Source: JAVMKJ01 sp031732875
Lineage (GTDB): Bacteria > Pseudomonadota > Gammaproteobacteria > Competibacterales > Competibacteraceae
Assembly: GCA_031732875.1 (NCBI GenBank)
Contig: JAVMKL010000204.1
Coordinates: 1-22,007, forward strand
DNA length: 22,007 nucleotides
Direction of reading: 5' to 3'
Position 1 is the stretch's first letter. Each line of letters begins with the position of its first letter. The translations under genes were made by a program, and so were the position numbers. This document shows positions 7,603 through 14,923 of this stretch, piece by piece. The notes below the pieces were generated by a model. The model ran no database searches and had not been told where the DNA came from. It saw nothing but the letters and a program-made list of their open reading frames with translations.

Positions 7603-8214
7603 ATGTTGAAAAAACTCATGGAAAATATGCAACGGTCGGGAACCCAGAACCTTGCCAAAACCTTTTCCCGTCTGGGCCGGATTGGTTTTTGGGTGCAGAT
7701 CGTGGTGGGGTCACTTCCTTTTCTCTTGATGGCCTATGCCTTCATCTTCACACGCTCCCCTTCCGGTCCGCGCGCGGGGCTGGCTCTCGTTGAATACCTG
7801 ACGCTAGCCAGTTTACTGATCCTGATTTTCACCATCGTCTGGTTTCACCGGCATACCCGCCTGGCTAACAGGATTGCGGATCCGCAATCGTGTCCGCCGG
7901 CATCCTCGGTCATTCGATCGGTCTGGACGGGATTGGTGGCCAGTAGTATGGGTCTGCTGTTTTCCATGATGGTGATGGTGACCGAGACCGGGCATCTGCT
8001 GTTTTATTTCCTGGCGGCGCCTCAAGGGGGCGTTCCCGTGTTCCAAACGTCCGACGCCGGCCCGACGGGTTGGGTGTCCGCCGTCGACATGATGAGTTTG
8101 ATGGCCTTAAGCCTCTTCGTTTTCGCCGAGTTGGTCGTGTTGATTCTGAGTCTCTGGCTCCTTTTCCGAACGATGCAAGTTTCCGCGGAGTTTCCTCAAT
8201 CCGCTACGGCATGA
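7603..8214 (+). CDS. DUF3611-type four-helix membrane protein
   Basis: A 203-residue protein of unknown function. The conserved opening LGRIGFWVQIVVGSLPFLLM (residues 24-43) resembles the DUF3611 family found in cyanobacteria and proteobacteria. Hydrophobic segments lie at about 27-49, 61-82, 106-140 and 160-189. The start at 7603 (MLKKLMEN) is preferred over the ATG six bases earlier, because AAGGCGGA at 7589-7596 abuts that earlier ATG but stands six bases from this one. The gene lies 58 bp after the antiporter operon and is visibly less GC-rich than its neighbours on the left. It may be the start of a separate unit with the next two genes. No function can be inferred. Confidence 0.75.
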   Translation: MLKKLMENMQRSGTQNLAKTFSRLGRIGFWVQIVVGSLPFLLMAYAFIFTRSPSGPRAGLALVEYLTLASLLILIFTIVWFHRHTRLANRIADPQSCPPASSVIRSVWTGLVASSMGLLFSMMVMVTETGHLLFYFLAAPQGGVPVFQTSDAGPTGWVSAVDMMSLMALSLFVFAELVVLILSLWLLFRTMQVSAEFPQSATA

Positions 8215-8233
8215 CGAGAAAAGAGGATGGAAG

Positions 8234-9019
8234 ATGATGGATATACGTTGGTTAGGGATACTGGTCGTTTGGGGAATGCCAGTCTTGGCGCTGGCTGGCG
8301 AAATGGACGGGACAGCGCTTGAAGGCGCGCTCTGGCGCTTGGCGAGCGTCGCTCGTATGGATGGTCAGCCTCACACCGTCCCGAACAGCGTTGAAGCCAC
8401 TGCAACCTTTGCCAATGGCTCGGTGAGCGGCAGCGGCGGCTGCAATCGTTACACCGCCAGTTACACCGTGGATGCCGGCAAGCTGACCATCGGTTTGGCG
8501 GCGAGCACGATGATGGCGTGCCCCGAACCCCAGACGGCCGTCGAACAGCCGTTCATGGCGGCGCTGGCGGCGACGAGGGCTTACCAAATCGAGGACGGTC
8601 AACTCAGCTTGCTGGATGCTGGCGGGCGGAAGATCGCGACCTTCAAGGCATGGCAACCGGTGGCGCTGAAGGGCGTCACCTGGCGGGCGACCACGTACAA
8701 CAACGGCCGCGGCGCCGCCGTCTCGTTGATTGACGGTAGTGAGATCACGGCGACATTTAGTACCGACAGCGTACTGAGCGGGTCGGCCGGCTGCAATCAT
8801 TACCGGGCCGCCTATGTCACTCAGGGATCATCCATCACCATCCAGGCACCGGCTGTCACGCGCAAGACTTGTCCCAGCCCTGATGGGGTGATGCGGCAGG
8901 AAAGCGCATACCTCAAGGCGCTGACGACAGCCGCTACCTACGCGATCCAGGGTCGGCAACTGGAGTTGCGCACCGCCGAGGACGCGCTGGTTGCCCTGTT
9001 TCAGGCCAGCGGTGGCTGA
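8234..9019 (+). CDS. Exported protein with two META (HslJ-like) domains
   Basis: A 261-residue secreted protein. An N-terminal signal peptide (hydrophobic core GILVVWGMPVLALA, probable cleavage after Ala21) is followed by two tandem META domains at about 28-138 and 144-257. Each has the SGSxGCNxY core (Cys70 and Cys187), and each has a second cysteine about 26 residues later (Cys96 in MMACPEP, Cys213 in KTCPSP), which suggests one disulfide per domain. Each starts with an LExxxWRL/LKGVTWR strand. META proteins such as HslJ are associated with novobiocin resistance and heat shock in E. coli, but their molecular role is unclear. The ATG has AGAGGA about 6 bases upstream. It lies 19 bp after the DUF3611 gene and is probably co-transcribed with it. 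The two domains look like an internal duplication. Confidence 0.85.
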   Translation: MMDIRWLGILVVWGMPVLALAGEMDGTALEGALWRLASVARMDGQPHTVPNSVEATATFANGSVSGSGGCNRYTASYTVDAGKLTIGLAASTMMACPEPQTAVEQPFMAALAATRAYQIEDGQLSLLDAGGRKIATFKAWQPVALKGVTWRATTYNNGRGAAVSLIDGSEITATFSTDSVLSGSAGCNHYRAAYVTQGSSITIQAPAVTRKTCPSPDGVMRQESAYLKALTTAATYAIQGRQLELRTAEDALVALFQASGG

Positions 9020-9085
9020 ACGCTCGGTGCTCTCCAGCAAACCTGTCGCCAAAATGTCACGCAAACATCAAAGAGGAGTCAGGTT

Positions 9086-10630
9086 GTGCGGGCAAAGTTT
9101 ATCAAGCTGTTGAAAATTGGGGCGCTGCTGTTTGCGGCCGGCATGGTGACATTGCTGGCTGTGCGCGCCTTTGACTCACAGCGCGGCGCGCCACTGGCGC
9201 CTTGGCACACCTATGCGCCTCACGAACTGACGGCTCGAGAACTGGCTAAAACCAATTGGGACGACTATCTGGTCGCAGAGCGCAAAGTCTTCGAGAGCGT
9301 GCGCGTCAATGTTACCCAAAAGTTGGATCCAGAAGACCAGGTTCCCGCCAATCGCTACTTCGAGGGCAGCCCGATTTATCCAGGGAAATTTGCCACCGAC
9401 TGGAACCGTTCCTATATTCTGGAGCCGGAAGGGACACCCGTCGGCGCCGTTGTATTCCTGCATGGACTGACCGATTCGCCCTACAGCCTGCGTCACATCG
9501 CCCGGTTCTATCAGTCCCACGGTTTTGTTTCCGTCGCCATTCGGCTGCCGGGCCATGGCACCGTGCCCGCCGGCTTGACTAATGTTGATTGGGAGGACTG
9601 GGTCGCCGCGACCCATCTGGCGGTGCGGGAAGCGCGGCGACGGATCGGCCCAGCGCTGCCCTTACATATCATCGGATTCTCCAACGGCGGTGCGCTGGCG
9701 ATGATGTACGCGCTCGATGCGGTCGGCGATCCGAAGCTGACCCGCCCGAATCGCGTGGTACTGATTTCGCCGATGATCGGGATCACGGAAATGGCCCGGT
9801 TCGCTGGGATATTCGGTTGGCCGGCGATCTTTCCGCCATTCGCGAAGGCGGCTTGGCTCAGCGTGGTGCCGGAATTCAATCCCTTCAAGTACAACTCGTT
9901 CCCGATCAATGGTGCCCGGCAATCGTCGTTGCTGACGCGCGCTCTGCAACCCCGGATTGCCCAGTATGCGCGTGAAGGAAAACTCGCCGAGTTACCCCCC
10001 ATTCTCACGTTTCAGTCGGTGGTGGATTTTACCGTCAGTACCCGGGCGATTATTACCGCGTTGTATCAACAGCTTCCCGATAACGGCAGCGAACTGGTCC
10101 TGTTCGATCTAAACCGGAACGCCAAATTCGGCCCGCTCATGCGCGCCAGCGCCAACACCATGTTAAACCGCATCCTGCCGGATCCTCCTCGATCGTTCAG
10201 GACCACGATTATCACCAACGTCAGTCCCAACAGCAGTGAGGTCATGGAGCGGGTTACGGAAGCCGGGGCGACCGCGGAGCAAACCCGCGAACTGGGATTG
10301 TCCTATCCGATGGGCGTGTTCTCGCTCTCGCATGTCGCGGTGCCATTTCCCATGAGCGATTCCCTGTACGGCATGCATCCTGATCCCCTTGAGGAGTACG
10401 GCATCAGCCTGGGCGCGGTGGCCCCACGGGGAGAGCGTGGCACCTTGATCGTCAGCATGGATTCGCTGATTCGTATGTCATCCAACCCGTTCTTTCCGTA
10501 CATGCTGGAACGGATCGAGCAAGGCATTATCGGCGGCCGTCCCGCGAGCGAGTCGGAAAACGCCGTGAATTCAACCCGCCCAGGTGAAAGCGCGTCCCGG
10601 GATCAAGCGCCCGCGAACTCGGCGAAATGA
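9086..10630 (+). CDS. Membrane-anchored alpha/beta hydrolase (serine lipase/esterase type)
   Basis: A 514-residue alpha/beta-hydrolase. The N-terminus (KIGALLFAAGMVTLLAV, residues 11-27) is an uncleaved-looking anchor, with the body likely periplasmic. Catalytic elements: oxyanion loop VVFLHGLTDSPYS (122-134), nucleophile elbow GFSNGG with Ser199, acid Asp314 in FQSVVDFTVST, and His416 in FSLSHVAVPF. The first 100 residues before the fold and the last 35 (Ser/Ala/Asn-rich) are unusual additions. A GTG start at 9086 is chosen because AAGAGGAG lies 7 bases before it. The gene is 66 bp after the META gene on the same strand. The substrate is unknown; carboxylesterase or lysophospholipase-like activity is the family default. 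Confidence 0.83.
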   Translation: MRAKFIKLLKIGALLFAAGMVTLLAVRAFDSQRGAPLAPWHTYAPHELTARELAKTNWDDYLVAERKVFESVRVNVTQKLDPEDQVPANRYFEGSPIYPGKFATDWNRSYILEPEGTPVGAVVFLHGLTDSPYSLRHIARFYQSHGFVSVAIRLPGHGTVPAGLTNVDWEDWVAATHLAVREARRRIGPALPLHIIGFSNGGALAMMYALDAVGDPKLTRPNRVVLISPMIGITEMARFAGIFGWPAIFPPFAKAAWLSVVPEFNPFKYNSFPINGARQSSLLTRALQPRIAQYAREGKLAELPPILTFQSVVDFTVSTRAIITALYQQLPDNGSELVLFDLNRNAKFGPLMRASANTMLNRILPDPPRSFRTTIITNVSPNSSEVMERVTEAGATAEQTRELGLSYPMGVFSLSHVAVPFPMSDSLYGMHPDPLEEYGISLGAVAPRGERGTLIVSMDSLIRMSSNPFFPYMLERIEQGIIGGRPASESENAVNSTRPGESASRDQAPANSAK

Positions 10631-10632
10631 GC

Positions 10633-10692
10633 CTTGACGCGAATCGGGGTCAAGACCGCCGAGTCCCGGTGGCGCCAGCACCACCCCGATTC
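10633..10692. repeat. Inverted repeats between convergent genes
   Basis: A perfect 10-bp inverted repeat (GAATCGGGGT at 10641-10650, ACCCCGATTC at 10683-10692) fills the 64-bp gap between the hydrolase and mtnA, which converge here. A second hairpin, CTTGAC 10633-10638 with GTCAAG 10649-10654, shares its 3' arm with the first, so the two are mutually exclusive. There is no T-run on either side, so an ordinary intrinsic terminator is not shown, although the position suits bidirectional transcript ending. Confidence 0.5.
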
Positions 10693-10694
10693 AC

Positions 10695-11738
10695 TCACTC
10701 CGCCATCAGTCGCGCCATCTTCGCCCCATCCGGCGCCAGCACCACACCCCGTTCCGTCACCAGGGCATCCACCAGTTCGGCCGGAGTCACATCAAAGGAG
10801 GGATTCCAGACCTCGGCCCCGGCGGCGGCGACCGGTTGCCCACCCAAGGTCAGCAACTCCTCGGCAGCGCGCTGCTCGATGGGAATGTCCGCGCCGCTGG
10901 CAATACTCATGTCGACCGTGGAGGTCGGCGCCACCACCATGAACCGTACCCCGTGATACCGCGCGGCCACCGCCAGGTGATAGGTGCCGATCTTGTTGGC
11001 GACATCGCCGTTGGCGGCCACCCGGTCCGCGCCGACGATGGCCCAGCGCACCTCGCCCTGGCGCAGCAGCGCCGCCGCCGCCCCATCGGCCAGCAGCGTG
11101 ACCGGAATTCCATCCCTTACCAGTTCCCAGGCGGTCAGTCGCGCGCCCTGCAACCACGGTCGGGTCTCGTCGGCGTAGACCCGCCCGATCAGCCCCGCCG
11201 CGTAGCCGTGCCGGATGACTCCCAGCGCCGTACCGTAACCGCCGGTCGCCAGCGAACCGGTGTTGCAATGGGTCAGCACCGCTCCCCGCTCGTCCAGCAA
11301 CGCCGCGCCCAGTTCACCCATCCGCCGGTTGGCGGCGATATCCTCCGCGTGAATCGCCCGCGCCTCGGCCAGCAACCGTGCCAACGGTTCATCACCCGGT
11401 TCCGCGATCACCCGCTCCATCCGCCGCAGTGCCCAGCACAGATTGACGGCGGTCGGTCGGGACGCCGCCAGCAACGCCAGATCCTCGCCGATGGCAACCC
11501 GCCAGCGATCCGGTTCCCCGGCATGGCGGTGGCGGGCAGCCAGCACCACCCCGTAGGCGGCGGCGATGCCGATGGCCGGCGCGCCGCGCACCACCATGTC
11601 GCGAATCGCCACCGCCACCTCCGCCGAGGACGTCAGCCGCCGGTAGCGCAATTCACCGGGCAGCAACCGCTGGTCCAGGAGTTCGAGGGCATCCTCGCGC
11701 CAGACGATGGCACGCACGCGATCGTGGGAATACGACAT
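10695..11738 (-). CDS. mtnA: S-methyl-5-thioribose-1-phosphate isomerase
   Basis: Converts 5-methylthioribose-1-phosphate to 5-methylthioribulose-1-phosphate in the methionine salvage pathway (cytoplasmic). 347 residues, normal for the family. Characteristic motifs: VVRGAPAIGIAAAYG (49-63), THCNTGSLATGGYGTALGVI (156-175) with catalytic Cys158, VGADRVAANGDVANKIGTY (235-253) with catalytic Asp238, and a C-terminal WNPSFDVTPAELVDALVTE. These place it as true MtnA rather than an eIF2B-like or ribose-1,5-bisphosphate isomerase relative. An AGGA element lies 6 bases before the ATG. It faces away from ompA and mtaD; mtaD acts earlier in the same salvage route. Confidence 0.95.
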   Translation of the reverse strand: MSYSHDRVRAIVWREDALELLDQRLLPGELRYRRLTSSAEVAVAIRDMVVRGAPAIGIAAAYGVVLAARHRHAGEPDRWRVAIGEDLALLAASRPTAVNLCWALRRMERVIAEPGDEPLARLLAEARAIHAEDIAANRRMGELGAALLDERGAVLTHCNTGSLATGGYGTALGVIRHGYAAGLIGRVYADETRPWLQGARLTAWELVRDGIPVTLLADGAAAALLRQGEVRWAIVGADRVAANGDVANKIGTYHLAVAARYHGVRFMVVAPTSTVDMSIASGADIPIEQRAAEELLTLGGQPVAAAGAEVWNPSFDVTPAELVDALVTERGVVLAPDGAKMARLMAE

Positions 11739-11901
11739 GGTGGGTCCTGCCGATGGTAGAATTGGGTGGGAGAGAAGAAAAATTTTGTTGTTGCGCGCTT
11801 ACGACAAACGGCGCTCGCCGCCGGCGGAAACAAAAAAATCCCTTGCCAAAATGCCGAGATAGCGCGCAAAATTAGGCTATTTATTGTTGGCACAACATTT
11901 T

Positions 11902-11929
11902 TTGCAATTCTGACACAACGTTGTATCAT
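11902..11929 (+). promoter_or_regulatory. Candidate sigma-70 promoter for ompA-like gene
   Basis: A -35-like TTGCAA (11902-11907) and a -10-like TATCAT (11924-11929) are separated by 16 bp, in the most AT-rich part of the region. The predicted transcript would have a leader of about 145 nt before the ompA-like start. The match is moderate (four of six bases at -35, five of six at -10). An alternative TATACT at 11978-11983 has no acceptable -35. Confidence 0.45.
11915..11924. promoter_or_regulatory. Palindrome ACAACGTTGT in promoter spacer, possible operator
   Basis: A perfect 10-bp palindrome lies between the candidate -35 and -10 and touches the first base of the -10. A related sequence, TGTTGGCACAACA at 11885-11897, lies just upstream; the shared CACAAC units start 23 bp apart, about two helical turns. 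This arrangement suits a dimeric repressor or two adjacent dimers. No known regulator site was recognised. Confidence 0.35.
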
Positions 11930-12083
11930 TACACACCATGACCGATGGTTTACCGCTCGCAGCGGTTGCCGCTCGGGTATACTGGTTGAGAAGATGATCG
12001 CGGTTCAACCGATCCCGGTCCTCACGACCTGACTTAACGTGCCGTGCACAGAATTTTTAGTGCCTGTTTGGGAGAGTATACCG

Positions 12084-12695
12084 ATGAAAGTGAAACTGAA
12101 TAAGCTCAGCCTCGGCCTGGCTGCCTCGATGATGCTGTTCGCCGCGCTACCCGCGCACGCGATCAACAAGTACGGCTGCATCTACGTCGTGGATCCCTGG
12201 GACAAGATCGTCAAGGATCCTTACGGCAACTGCATCCGCACCCCGTACTGGACGCCCGAGAAGAACGTTCCGGAATGCGGCGCCGTCGCGGCGGTCCCGC
12301 CGGCCACGCCGCTGTGCGAAAAGGTCACGCTGGGCACCGACACGCTCTTCGAGTTCGACAAGTACAATCTGAAACCGACGGGGGTGGCCAGGCTCACCCA
12401 GTTGGCGTCCGACATCAGTCGGGCCGAGAAGGTCACCAAGATCAAGATCGTCGGCAACACCGACAGCAAGGGCACCGAGCAGTATAACTACAAGCTAGGC
12501 TGGCGTCGCGCCAACACCGTGGCCGCTTTCCTGGGCGATAAGGGCGTGCCGCGTGCCAAGATGGCCATCAGCAGCGATGGCGAGCTCAATCCGGTCGCGC
12601 CCAACACCCTGCCGAACGGCAAGGATAACCCGGAAGGCCGCGCGCTGAACCGCCGCGTGGACGTCACCACGATCACGGAGATGTGCCGCGAGTAA
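12084..12695 (+). CDS. OmpA-family peptidoglycan-binding outer-membrane/periplasmic protein
   Basis: A 203-residue exported protein. Start at ATG 12084, with GGGAGAG 7 bases upstream; an in-frame ATG 45 bases earlier would put 15 polar residues before the signal peptide and is rejected. Signal peptide residues 1-26 (cleavage after AHA). A cysteine-rich stretch follows (Cys32, 50, 65, 78), then an OmpA C-terminal domain at about 80-195: DTLFEFDKYNLKPTG, IKIVGNTDSKGTEQYNYKLG, RRANTVAAFL and the closing NPEGRALNRRVDV. The Asp127...Arg141/142 pattern fits diaminopimelate binding. There is no OmpA beta-barrel and no lipobox, so it is a short periplasmic anchor type. It is monocistronic: its own promoter region lies upstream and a strong terminator follows. 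Confidence 0.9.
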   Translation: MKVKLNKLSLGLAASMMLFAALPAHAINKYGCIYVVDPWDKIVKDPYGNCIRTPYWTPEKNVPECGAVAAVPPATPLCEKVTLGTDTLFEFDKYNLKPTGVARLTQLASDISRAEKVTKIKIVGNTDSKGTEQYNYKLGWRRANTVAAFLGDKGVPRAKMAISSDGELNPVAPNTLPNGKDNPEGRALNRRVDVTTITEMCRE

Positions 12696-12724
12696 TTCGC
12701 CGGCTGTTTGACTTGCCGTACCCG

Positions 12725-12751
12725 CGCCCCGGTTCGCCGGGGCGTTTTTTT
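12725..12751 (+). terminator. Rho-independent terminator of the ompA-like gene
   Basis: A perfect 8-bp GC-rich stem (CGCCCCGG at 12725-12732 with CCGGGGCG at 12737-12744) closes a TTCG tetraloop and is followed directly by seven T residues (12745-12751). It starts 29 bp after the ompA-like stop codon and is the clearest intrinsic terminator in the window. Confidence 0.93.
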
Positions 12752-12777
12752 GCGCCGTCCCGGTCCGCCGCTATAAT
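12750..12777 (+). promoter_or_regulatory. Candidate promoter for mtaD
   Basis: A perfect -10 TATAAT at 12772-12777 is preceded at 16 bp by a weak -35, TTGCGC (12750-12755), which overlaps the T-run of the upstream terminator. Transcription would start about 20 bases before the mtaD ATG. The gene ribosome site GGAGA is at 12793-12797. Confidence 0.65.
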
Positions 12778-12804
12778 CCCGCGCCACCGTCCGGAGATCC
12801 GTGC

Positions 12805-14133
12805 ATGACGCAAACCATCGCCACCCTGCTCCAGGCCCGCTGGATCGTTCCGGTCGAACCGGAAGGCCGCGTCCTGGAGCATCACGCCATCGCCATCCAG
12901 GACGGCCGCATTCTCGCCATCCTGCCCCAGGATGAAGCCGCCACCCGCTACAACGCCGAAACCGATCTGCGCCTCGACCGCCACGTCCTGATTCCCGGCC
13001 TGATCAACGCCCACACTCACGCCAGCATGACCCTGCTGCGCGGGCTGGCCGACGATCTGCCGCTGATGGACTGGCTGCGGGACCACATCTGGCCGACGGA
13101 GGCACGCTGGGTGGATCCCGGATTCGTCCGCGACGGCAGCCGGCTGGCCATGGCGGAGATGCTGCGCGGTGGCGCGACCTGTTTCAACGATATGTACTTC
13201 TACCCCGAAGTCACCGCCACCGCCGCCCGCGAATGCGGCATCCGCGCCTGCATCGGCTTGATCGCGCTGGATTTTCCGACCGCTTACGCCCGCGATCTGG
13301 ACGAGTACCTGAGCAAGGGACTGACGTTGCACGACCAGTTGAAAACCGATCCCCTGGTCCGCGCCGCCTTCGCCCCGCACGCGCCGTACACCGTATCGGC
13401 GCCAGCCCTGGAACGGATCGGCCGGCTGGCGGACGATCTGAAGATTCCGGTACACATCCACGTCCACGAAACCGCCACCGAGGTCGCCGACTTCCAGGCC
13501 CGGCACGGCTGCCGGCCCTTGGAGCGGCTCGAACATGTCGGCCTGCTGTCCCCACGACTGCTGGCGGTGCACATGACCCAGCTCGAAACTGCCGAAATCG
13601 ACCGGCTGGCGCAAGCCGGCGTCCACATCGCCCACTGCCCGGAATCCAACCTCAAGCTGGCCAGCGGCTTCTGCCCGAGCGCCCGGCTCGACGCCGCCGG
13701 CGTCAACATCGCCATCGGCACCGACGGCGCGGCCAGCAACAACGATCTCGACCTGTTCGGCGAACTGCGCACCGCCGCCCTGCTCGGCAAGGGCGTGGCC
13801 GGCGATGCCGCCGCGCTGCCAGCGGCGCGGGTGCTGCGCATGGCCACCCTCAACGGCGCCCGGGCGTTGGGCCTGGCCGACCAAACCGGCTCGCTGGAAC
13901 CGGGCAAGGCCGCCGACATCGTCGCCGTGGATCTCGGCGCGCCGGAAACCGAGCCGGTCTACCATCCGATCTCGCAACTGGTGTACGCGACCGGACGCCA
14001 TCAGGTGACCGACGTCTGGGTGGCGGGCCGGCGCCTGCTGGCCGATCGCCGGCTCACCACGCTGGATCCGGCGGAACTGATCCGACGGGCGCGGGACTGG
14101 CGGCGGAAAATCAGCGCCGGACCCGGAGCGTAA
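12805..14133 (+). CDS. mtaD: 5-methylthioadenosine/S-adenosylhomocysteine deaminase
   Basis: A 442-residue amidohydrolase of the TRZ/ATZ type that removes the 6-amino group of methylthioadenosine (and/or S-adenosylhomocysteine), giving methylthioinosine. Metal and catalytic residues are visible: His70 and His72 (NAHTHASMTLLRG), His219 and Glu222 (HIHVHETATEV), His278 (AHCPESNLKLASG) and Asp307 (IGTDGAASNNDLD). The C-terminal GSLEPGKAADIVAVD strand completes the composite beta-domain. Adjacency to mtnA supports the MTA-salvage role rather than a triazine or guanine deaminase. It starts a plus-strand unit with ubiG (70 bp later) and a HAD phosphatase. In Pseudomonas the same enzymes lie together, and the route needs a methylthioinosine phosphorylase, which is not in this window. 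Confidence 0.92.
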   Translation: MTQTIATLLQARWIVPVEPEGRVLEHHAIAIQDGRILAILPQDEAATRYNAETDLRLDRHVLIPGLINAHTHASMTLLRGLADDLPLMDWLRDHIWPTEARWVDPGFVRDGSRLAMAEMLRGGATCFNDMYFYPEVTATAARECGIRACIGLIALDFPTAYARDLDEYLSKGLTLHDQLKTDPLVRAAFAPHAPYTVSAPALERIGRLADDLKIPVHIHVHETATEVADFQARHGCRPLERLEHVGLLSPRLLAVHMTQLETAEIDRLAQAGVHIAHCPESNLKLASGFCPSARLDAAGVNIAIGTDGAASNNDLDLFGELRTAALLGKGVAGDAAALPAARVLRMATLNGARALGLADQTGSLEPGKAADIVAVDLGAPETEPVYHPISQLVYATGRHQVTDVWVAGRRLLADRRLTTLDPAELIRRARDWRRKISAGPGA

Positions 14134-14203
14134 CTCGCGGCGTCCATCGGTCAAACCTCCAGCAACCTTCGCCCCAACCTCCAGCCCTCCGGTGGAACAG
14201 GAC

Positions 14204-14923
14204 ATGACGACCGCCAATCCGAACGTGGATTATCAGGAAATCGCCAAATTTGAGGAACTTGCCAGCCGCTGGTGGGACCCGGACAGCGAATTCAAGCCCC
14301 TGCACGACATCAACCCCTTGCGCCTGAACCGCATCGACCAGCAGGCCGGTGGGCTGGACGGCAAATGGGTGGTCGACGTCGGTTGCGGCGGCGGCATTCT
14401 CGCCGAAAGCATGGCGCTGCGCGGCGCCCGGGTGCTCGGCATCGACATGGGCGAGGCGCCGCTGGCGGTCGCGCAATTGCACCAACTGGAATCCGGCGCG
14501 GTCCTGGACTACCGGCGCGTCACCGCCGAGGAACTGGCCGAAAGCGAACCGGCCAGTTTCGACGTGGTGACCTGCATGGAATTGCTGGAACACGTCCCCG
14601 ATCCCGCCTCGACCATCCAGGCCTGCGCCCGGCTGGTCAAACCCGACGGCCACGTCTTCTTCTCCACCATCAACCGCAACCCCAGGTCTTACCTGTTCGT
14701 CATTCTCGGCGCCGAATACCTGCTGCGACTGCTGCCCCGGGGCACCCACGACTTCCGCAAATTCATCCGTCCCTCCGAACTCGACGACTGGACGCGGGCC
14801 ACCGGACTGACCATCCGGGACTTGATCGGCCTCCACTACAACCCGCTGACCCGGCGCTACTGGCTGGGACCGGGCGTGGAAGTCAATTACATGGCCCACT
14901 GCCGGCCGGACGCACTGGAATGA
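14204..14923 (+). CDS. ubiG: Ubiquinone biosynthesis O-methyltransferase
   Basis: SAM-dependent methyltransferase for both O-methylation steps of ubiquinone synthesis. 239 residues, as in E. coli UbiG (240). Near-identical family blocks: VDYQEIAKFEELASRWWDP (8-26), NPLRL, motif I VVDVGCGGGILAESMALRGA (55-74 region), DVVTCMELLEHVPDP, LVKPDGHVFFSTINRN, and the C-terminal GLHYNPLTRRYWLGPGVEVN. The ATG at 14204 is preferred to a GTG 12 bases upstream, because GGTGGAACAGG then serves as the ribosome site and the N-terminus matches the family. The stop overlaps the next start (ATGA). UbiG also binds membrane lipids in E. coli. Confidence 0.97.
   Translation: MTTANPNVDYQEIAKFEELASRWWDPDSEFKPLHDINPLRLNRIDQQAGGLDGKWVVDVGCGGGILAESMALRGARVLGIDMGEAPLAVAQLHQLESGAVLDYRRVTAEELAESEPASFDVVTCMELLEHVPDPASTIQACARLVKPDGHVFFSTINRNPRSYLFVILGAEYLLRLLPRGTHDFRKFIRPSELDDWTRATGLTIRDLIGLHYNPLTRRYWLGPGVEVNYMAHCRPDALE

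Larger units (their letters stand above)
11739..12083. other. AT-rich intergenic region between mtnA and ompA
   Basis: 345 bp between divergent genes, clearly more AT-rich than the surrounding coding DNA. It holds a candidate promoter and palindrome (separate entries), a perfect palindrome CCGCCGGCGG at 11818-11827, an imperfect inverted repeat TGTTG-GCA-CAACA at 11885-11897, and a small hairpin CCGCT/AGCGG near 11953-11965. An 88-codon open frame across the region (11766-12032) has no similarity I recognise and no ribosome site, and I do not call it a gene. A clear promoter for mtnA was not found. Confidence 0.6.

Noticed and set aside
11887..11906. Sigma-54-like promoter (TTGGCAC ... TTGCA) upstream of ompA
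   Set aside because: The GG and GC dinucleotides are separated by 13 bases instead of the required 10.
11766..12032. 88-codon plus-strand frame in the mtnA-ompA intergenic region
   Set aside because: No ribosome site, no recognised similarity, and it runs through the candidate promoter. Treated as non-coding.
12673..14217. 514-codon minus-strand open frame opposite mtaD
   Set aside because: It overlaps a clearly conserved deaminase gene and the ompA terminator, and has low-complexity Gly/Gln/Val-rich translation.
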